A stretch of DNA of 10,635 nt from assembly GCA_000434015.1 (NCBI GenBank), contig HF999513.1, positions 1-10,635 on the forward strand. The letters run 5' to 3'. Under the pieces are notes generated by a model that saw only the letters and a list, made by a program, of their open reading frames with translations, was not told the origin of the DNA and did not search any database. Every line of letters starts with the position of its first letter. The first letter of the stretch is position 1. Of the stretch, positions 7,501 through 10,635 are shown in pieces. Made by a program: the position numbers and the translations under genes. The DNA comes from Clostridium sp. CAG:571. Lineage in GTDB: Bacteria > Bacillota > Clostridia > TANB77 > CAG-508.

Positions 7501-9623
7501 ATCATATCTTTTGGAAATGCTCTACTTAAATCTTTTCCTTGTAATAATTGTATAAGTTCTGGATTTTGTCTTACCAATTCTGCTGTCATGTGTCTAGTAT
7601 AAAAGTCTCTTTTTATTTCATCTGAGATTTCCCCATCAATAAATATTTCTGGGTGATCTTCTCTAAATTTGCCTTGAATAAAGTCGTAATCTTGGTAATC
7701 TCGTGAAGTCAATAATCCTCTTTCATCTCTAGCATGTAATAGTATTTCATACATTCTATCTCTAAATTGTTCATAAGTTAATTGCTTATCCGTTTCTAAC
7801 TTTGGTGTTATTCCTTCAGCAGTAGCCATTGTTAAAAGGTATATATCATTTTCCCATAATGAATGTGAAAACATGCCTCCCGTTTCTTCATCTAAAGCAA
7901 TTATATTGTCAATACCATATTTTTGGATAAACTCGATTTTCTTATCAGAATCTCTACCCATATTGATTAATTCTGCTGGTCTTTTCTCAAGCATTTCTTT
8001 AATTCTATGTAAATCAGTTGTTGTTTCTGTCAATTCAGATACATTTTTTATTCCGTATTCAATAAGTGCATCAACACCATATTTTTCAATTAGTTGAGTA
8101 TATGTTTCTGAATATCCTCCTAAATTAATTAACTCTATAGGTCTTTCTTCTAGCATTTCTTTTATTTGTTGTAAATCAGTTATAGGTTGTGATACTTCAC
8201 TTAAATCTTTTATTCCATATCCAATAAGTGTATCTATACCATATTTTTCAATTCTCTGTGCATCAGCATAACTTAATAACAATGGTAAATCTTCTGGTTC
8301 AATAGTATCAGATAATTTTTTTATTTGATCTAGGTTAGTAATATGTCCCTCTGAACTATGGAATATTTGAAAATCCAAACCAGCATTTATTAAATCATCT
8401 ATATCATATTTTCCTAAAATTGTAGTAGCTCTGTCATTGTAAAATTGCAAATCTTCTAAAGGTACAAAATCCATTACCATCTTAAGCATTGACAAGTCTT
8501 CTATTCTATCAATATCTCTAAAATATGAAGATACTGTAGTTCTCATTATTTCTGCCCTTTGTTCTTCTGTTATTGGACCACTTGGAACTTCAAAATCTCG
8601 CATTGTAGACCAATCATTTATTATCTTATCCATTATAGGTTTATAATCTACAAATAATTGATATATATTATCTCCATAAAGACTTACTAGTTTCTTTTCA
8701 TCTCCCCACTCAGAAAGAGCATGTGCAATTTTCTTCCCTTCAAAAAAATCTAAATTTTCACTAAATGCTCTTAATGATAGAGAATGATGATAATAACTAT
8801 CTCTAATATGTTCAGGCACATCATCGCTTAAAAATAAATCTGGATTTAATTGTCTAAAAGTTTCTCCTAATTCATCTTGAGAGTGATAAAAACGATTCAT
8901 TCTATCTGTATCATTACCATATCCTAATATTTTTTCTCTTGCAGTTTTATATAATACAGGCATTATTTCTTCTGCTGTTCTTAAATTAGGATTTGATTCA
9001 AGAAATTCTCTCCAACTATGACTTGTTTTGTCCATAAATTCTGCATCTAATTTGCAAAATTCTTCTCTACCAATTAATTTATATATATCTCGTAAACTCC
9101 AGTCTATATTTCTTTCCCCAACTTTATTAGCTAATTCTGGATTATTTTTTATGTCTGTTAATGTTATTTTTCCCTCAAAAAATCTTTCAGCAACATCCTC
9201 AGGTATATCTGGGCTTAAAAATCTTCCCTCATTTTCTTTTCTAAATTCTTCATCAAACATATCTGGGCTATATTCATATCTTTCAAAATCAAAATTTTTA
9301 ATTTGACAACTTTTTAGATTAGGAGTGGCTTTCCAACTTTCATATCCTATTATTGAAAAGTCTAAATTTGCTTTTGTCTTTGAAAAATCAATAGGTATAT
9401 CATCTTGTACTAGAAGGTACATTCCTCTCCATTCTTCAAAATCTATATCACTCAAATCATATTGTGATAAAGTATCAATAATTTCTTTATATCTATCTAA
9501 TTGTTTTTGTACTTCTTCTTCAGGAATATCTTCTCCTCTTTCATCTGCCTCTTGTAATCTAGTAATCATATCTACAATTTCTTGTTTTAATTCTCTAAAA
9601 ATTTGTAAATCTAACTTCTCCAT
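4557..9623 (-). CDS. Giant helical-repeat protein with a CC-containing C-terminal domain (1688 aa)
   Basis: First gene of the array. AAGGAGC lies 5 nt before the ATG and a sigmaA-like promoter lies upstream. The protein is acidic and mainly helical, without signal peptide or membrane span. Residues 130-1000 hold five copies of a unit of the form 'HPExFL ... EEL.. FY .. NPEL..LL.GKDLSRAF'. A second repeat family with 54-55-residue period (KYGIDxLI ... IKEMLExRPxELIN) lies between, at 405-575. Residues 1325-1475 form a distinct domain. It has TDCCQEIHGAGQ (CC at 1347-1348), VFCVRDAEGRLVAQSWFWRN, CFDNIEIP and a late IGLGYNDI. The strand/helix order resembles a GNAT fold, or alternatively the Cys-containing C-terminal module of PcfJ-like proteins; neither is secure. 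The tail (1620-1688) is Glu/Gln-rich and helical. I infer a large scaffold with one compact, possibly enzymatic, C-terminal module. Confidence 0.75.
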   Translation of the reverse strand: MEKLDLQIFRELKQEIVDMITRLQEADERGEDIPEEEVQKQLDRYKEIIDTLSQYDLSDIDFEEWRGMYLLVQDDIPIDFSKTKANLDFSIIGYESWKATPNLKSCQIKNFDFERYEYSPDMFDEEFRKENEGRFLSPDIPEDVAERFFEGKITLTDIKNNPELANKVGERNIDWSLRDIYKLIGREEFCKLDAEFMDKTSHSWREFLESNPNLRTAEEIMPVLYKTAREKILGYGNDTDRMNRFYHSQDELGETFRQLNPDLFLSDDVPEHIRDSYYHHSLSLRAFSENLDFFEGKKIAHALSEWGDEKKLVSLYGDNIYQLFVDYKPIMDKIINDWSTMRDFEVPSGPITEEQRAEIMRTTVSSYFRDIDRIEDLSMLKMVMDFVPLEDLQFYNDRATTILGKYDIDDLINAGLDFQIFHSSEGHITNLDQIKKLSDTIEPEDLPLLLSYADAQRIEKYGIDTLIGYGIKDLSEVSQPITDLQQIKEMLEERPIELINLGGYSETYTQLIEKYGVDALIEYGIKNVSELTETTTDLHRIKEMLEKRPAELINMGRDSDKKIEFIQKYGIDNIIALDEETGGMFSHSLWENDIYLLTMATAEGITPKLETDKQLTYEQFRDRMYEILLHARDERGLLTSRDYQDYDFIQGKFREDHPEIFIDGEISDEIKRDFYTRHMTAELVRQNPELIQLLQGKDLSRAFPKDMIAGISLSMKDKDGNMIGGIPNNVNMAQYLSEKIGQEEFLKICAEYGKCLDTIGLSTKGQITPENIRETIEQAIYKGIKEKGMEYFEFLPSSFQEKHPELFLPKDIDEELRSKFYKGTITFEDVRKNPQIKDLLLTKDISVGFGRIKYGQPMLGRGGQRYVNPMWGILSEQEIMDFAERYGKFFSNIDQSIFKDGQSQEERENAIQNNIEENILNRKSAYDESIPEFFKQRHPEMFLDENAPEELKKAFYDNRASNRGYLNISGDVIDINFAMIKEHPEWREFLQGKDLSRAFSREYSELFKRFDSSTLMKLGTRNPETIEKMVQSRKEELLENWYKSTGGKFVPHHVVMLNFPEGEIDSFLGNSKRWSQLMRIENYNLNDDGKAAILKAAYAMGVFQGDDDGFNKTMKLFTDIPQELTQEEYEKVEKMFERFGPDGNVWGDISYDEDAVKSFRSAYTPRADGKYVFSMDKQKNKDVVKLIRGILEHSNIDRILTPIKAHQMFDSFAMEYNPDFARFFNENVEEILSNPEFTKDIATIQRQFSDIVRTNAGRRLTLDVAQDYIKSIAYTDIEIGNEGVAEQAKIAGYSQKDFEAIQSLFNEGEVRDFSSIPRIQGSTKGYTYEMLRCDDPLALTIGTLTDCCQEIHGAGQTSMEHSVVSPDGRVFCVRDAEGRLVAQSWFWRNQYTGCFDNIEIPHRIFELYEKQHPDVGRKGLTADVLEVYKKAAQDLMQEDARVYQELLENGTITQEQYDALLLGKVTIGLGYNDIADAIQADKTIHKETDKVGVKGTERLPHPYTDASTQYTIAEREGTVKSEHENLYVHQDDVPVYDGTNMSSTVLLTMKRMEQATDRENLAYLSERSDESSLPRSQRIINSIAREYGLDPNDTRVMATARIALIYSKDKDNKVRIGELLSSPLKEGLTEEQTQKATAHIMHQVKKALKQIGVQDSEVDLSSLSEEQQQMLQSVMQEIEKENDERGER
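6627..9236 (-). repeat. Five degenerate copies of a helical 'HPExFL' unit inside the giant gene
   Basis: Copies lie at 9114-9236, 8718-8855, 7515-7667, 7077-7229 and 6627-6824. Each has a (H/N)P-E/D-x-FL-type start, though the first is only GRFL. An acidic helix with a small residue then Phe/Tyr follows, then NPEL or NLDF and, in the last three, GKDLSRAF or TKDISVGF. The later copies are followed by a second conserved helix pair (EEFLKICAEYGK / QEIMDFAERYGK). Copies are diverged at the DNA level, so these are old protein repeats and not recent tandem duplications. Confidence 0.75.
7899..8411 (-). repeat. Second repeat family, about 54-residue period, inside the giant gene
   Basis: KY(G/D)(I/V)D recurs at residues 405, 460, 514 and 568. 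The two middle units are closest: KYGIDTLIGYGIKDLSE and KYGVDALIEYGIKNVSE. Each is followed by TDLxxIKEMLExRPxELINxG. This block interrupts the series of HPExFL units between copies two and three, so it looks like an inserted or separately expanded solenoid. Confidence 0.8.
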
Positions 9624-9628
9624 AAAAA

Positions 9629-9636
9629 GCTCCTTT
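9629..9636 (-). promoter_or_regulatory. Ribosome binding site of the giant gene
   Basis: AAAGGAGC sits 5 nt before the ATG at 9621-9623. It is a near-perfect Shine-Dalgarno site at normal spacing and fixes the start of the array's first gene. Confidence 0.85.
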
Positions 9637-9658
9637 GTACTATAATTCTACAGGAAAT

Positions 9659-9687
9659 ACTATATCATAAAATCAATAAAAATACAA
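9659..9687 (-). promoter_or_regulatory. Sigma-A-type promoter for the six-gene array
   Basis: On the minus strand TTGTAT (-35, 9682-9687) and TATAGT (-10, 9659-9664) are separated by exactly 17 nt. The start of transcription would fall near 9650, leaving a short leader before the RBS. The promoter sits downstream of the terminator of the preceding gene, so the array probably has its own control. Confidence 0.6.
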
Positions 9688-9689
9688 CA

Positions 9690-9704
9690 ATACAGACCAT
9701 GTAT
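9690..9704. promoter_or_regulatory. Inverted repeat ATACA-N5-TGTAT next to the -35 box
   Basis: Two 5-bp inverted arms lie 2 bp upstream of the proposed -35 element. The position suits a regulator site, but five base pairs per arm in A/T-rich DNA can arise by chance and no matching regulator is known. Confidence 0.25.
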
Positions 9705-9746
9705 TTTCTTTATATTTATATTACATTTTTGTTACAAAAATATTAC

Positions 9747-9775
9747 AAAAAAGAGGATATATCGCACTCCTCCTA
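9747..9775 (-). terminator. Intrinsic terminator after the ribbon-helix-helix gene
   Basis: On the minus strand AGGAGGA and TCCTCTT pair as a seven-pair stem (one G-U) around a 10-nt loop, with the stem running directly into six T's (9747-9752). It lies about 25 nt after the stop of the ribbon-helix-helix gene and before the array promoter, separating the two transcription units. Confidence 0.7.
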
Positions 9776-9798
9776 ATTACCAATATCAATATTTTTTA

Positions 9799-10128
9799 TT
9801 AATTCTCAAAAAATTCCTTTATTGCTCCATTTACCAATCTTGTAAACGAAATTCCTGTCTTTTGATGAAATTCATTAAACTTTTTTATATTACTTTTCCT
9901 TAACATTAAATTTCTATATGTTACCGATTCTGTCTTTGGTTTTGCATAGTATGTTGGATTATTTCTTTCAATATACTCTTCCATTGCAACATTGATAATA
10001 TCACTTAATTTTGCATCATAGACTTTTTCTGTTGCATTTCTTATCTTTTCATATAAGGAATCATCAATATTTATAGACTTTGGAATGGTTTTGTTTTCTT
10101 TTTTATACAACTTATTTCTACTGTTCAT
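9799..10128 (-). CDS. Small DNA-binding protein with two ribbon-helix-helix-like units
   Basis: I use the ATG at 10126-10128 (109 aa). AAAGG lies 7 nt upstream of it, whereas the in-frame ATG at 10141-10143 has only an AGG 11 nt away. Two successive strand-helix-helix units are visible. The first runs KTIPKSINIDDSLYEKIRNA then LSDIINVAMEEYIE. The second runs VTYRNLMLRKSNIKKFNEFH then SFTRLVNGAIKEFFEN. Each begins with an alternating polar/hydrophobic strand of the kind ribbon-helix-helix proteins insert in the major groove. Classical members (Arc, CopG, antitoxins) are one unit and dimerise; here a fused pair could form the fold within one chain. No toxin gene is adjacent. It is probably a transcription regulator, perhaps of itself or of the array. 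Confidence 0.7.
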   Translation of the reverse strand: MNSRNKLYKKENKTIPKSINIDDSLYEKIRNATEKVYDAKLSDIINVAMEEYIERNNPTYYAKPKTESVTYRNLMLRKSNIKKFNEFHQKTGISFTRLVNGAIKEFFEN

Positions 10129-10162
10129 GTTATCGCCTTTCATATATATTCATACCTAATTT

Positions 10163-10186
10163 AAGTATAATTATACTTGAAAGTAT
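10163..10186. promoter_or_regulatory. Candidate operator: alternating AAGTAT/ATACTT half-sites
   Basis: AAGTAT (10163), ATACTT (10173) and AAGTAT (10181) alternate in orientation. The first two form a perfect 16-bp palindrome, AAGTATAATTATACTT. A further ATACTT lies at 10234-10239. The palindrome contains TATAAT on both strands, which could be the -10 box of the ribbon-helix-helix gene, although no good -35 is visible. Repressor binding here would block that promoter. Ribbon-helix-helix proteins typically bind short inverted half-sites close upstream of their own gene. Confidence 0.45.
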
Positions 10187-10276
10187 TGTTTTATAATGCT
10201 AGAGAAAAATGTTATAACACGAACAATAGAAATATACTTTTTGCCCAATTATGCTTTCCTTTATTTAAAATATTCT

Positions 10277-10498
10277 TTATTTGGTGTTATCATCTATCCA
10301 TTTTAAAAATTCACTATTTGCATTTATTATTTCATAACTTGAAATTTCAGTAACTTCATAGTCATGTATTTTTTTTATTTCATCTTTTATTTCGTTGAAA
10401 AATGATTCTTTAGTTCTTAATTCTAATTTGTACTCATCACATTCTTCCAATTGGTTATCTCACCAATATTTGGAAATCAGCACTTTACTAAAATTTAT
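10277..10498 (-). pseudogene. cutA: Decayed cutA remnant (C-terminal half)
   Basis: The minus-strand frame reads INFSKVLISKYW, then a TGA, then DNQLEECDEYKLELRTK, EIKKIHDYEVTEISSYEI, ANSEFLKWIDDNTK and a TAA stop (10277-10279). This matches the end of CutA, the small trimeric protein linked to divalent-cation tolerance, with its 'YWW..xLEExxEYxLxIKT', 'HPYEVPEI' and 'YLxWI' signatures. The TGA (10460-10462) sits where CutA normally has the second Trp of 'YWW', as expected from one TGG-to-TGA change. The N-terminal half and a start codon are missing and the upstream DNA is A/T-rich. The CutA match was made by eye. Confidence 0.7.
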
Positions 10499-10635
10499 AT
10501 AATAAACACTAGATTTATAAATTAGTATATAACTTGTTTAATTAAATATAAAAATGCCTTAAAATCGATTTTAGTGTGTTATAATTATAAAATTATATTA
10601 TGGATTTGTAATCTAAAATTATATAATATTTATAA
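10499..10635. other. AT-rich stretch, no gene seen
   Basis: No open frame or RNA gene is recognisable. It contains a perfect 14-bp palindrome TAAAATCGATTTTA (10560-10573) and two similar A/T stretches (AAAATTTATATAATA near 10491 and AAAATTATATAATATT near 10617). It would be the place for the lost N-terminal half of cutA, but no CutA-like sequence is readable. Confidence 0.5.

Noticed and set aside
9799..10128. Antitoxin of a toxin-antitoxin pair
   Set aside because: No toxin-sized gene is adjacent in the same transcript. A terminator follows the gene and the upstream neighbour is the cutA remnant.
10277..10498. TGA read as tryptophan (alternative code), which would repair the cutA frame
   Set aside because: All Trp codons checked in the intact genes are TGG, the long frames stay open under the standard code, and cutA would still lack its N-terminal half and start.
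10560..10573. 14-bp palindrome TAAAATCGATTTTA as an operator or attachment site
   Set aside because: Isolated, with no associated gene start, second copy or integrase in the window; recorded only as part of the A/T-rich flank.

Overview
The window is AT-rich bacterial DNA with tightly packed genes, purine-rich Shine-Dalgarno sites (AAGGAG, GAGG, AGGGG), TAA/TAG stops and standard-code TGG tryptophans. This fits a low-GC Firmicute, most likely a gut-type Clostridia or a relative. All credible genes lie on the minus strand, so transcription runs from high to low coordinates. No phage structural genes, transposase, tRNA, rRNA or CRISPR array was seen.

Layout in transcription order: (1) 10277-10498 is a decayed remnant of cutA, with a recognisable C-terminal half, an in-frame TGA and no start. 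(2) 9799-10128 encodes a small protein made of two ribbon-helix-helix-like units. It is preceded by alternating AAGTAT/ATACTT half-sites and followed by an intrinsic terminator (9747-9775). (3) A sigmaA-type promoter (9659-9687) and a strong RBS start a six-gene array ending at base 40. Its genes are a 1688-residue helical-repeat protein with a CC-containing C-terminal domain, a ProA/aldehyde-dehydrogenase-fold protein without its catalytic cysteine segment, a 268-residue protein with a Cys/His/Asp pattern like papain or transglutaminase enzymes, a 533-residue protein resembling the SelO pseudokinase family with altered active-site residues, a 152-residue helical protein and a 68-residue protein. 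Gaps inside the array are 1-37 nt, except for an 85-nt gap holding a perfect 12-bp hairpin.

The array looks like one transcriptional unit. It combines a very large helical scaffold, a catalytically stripped metabolic fold carrying a coiled coil, a possible cysteine enzyme and an altered SelO-like nucleotidyltransferase/kinase fold. I do not recognise it as a described system. A modification or signalling complex built on the large protein is a reasonable guess, but only a guess: the sequence shows no substrate, export signal or membrane segment. The family calls rest on motif reading by eye and need profile searches or structure prediction.
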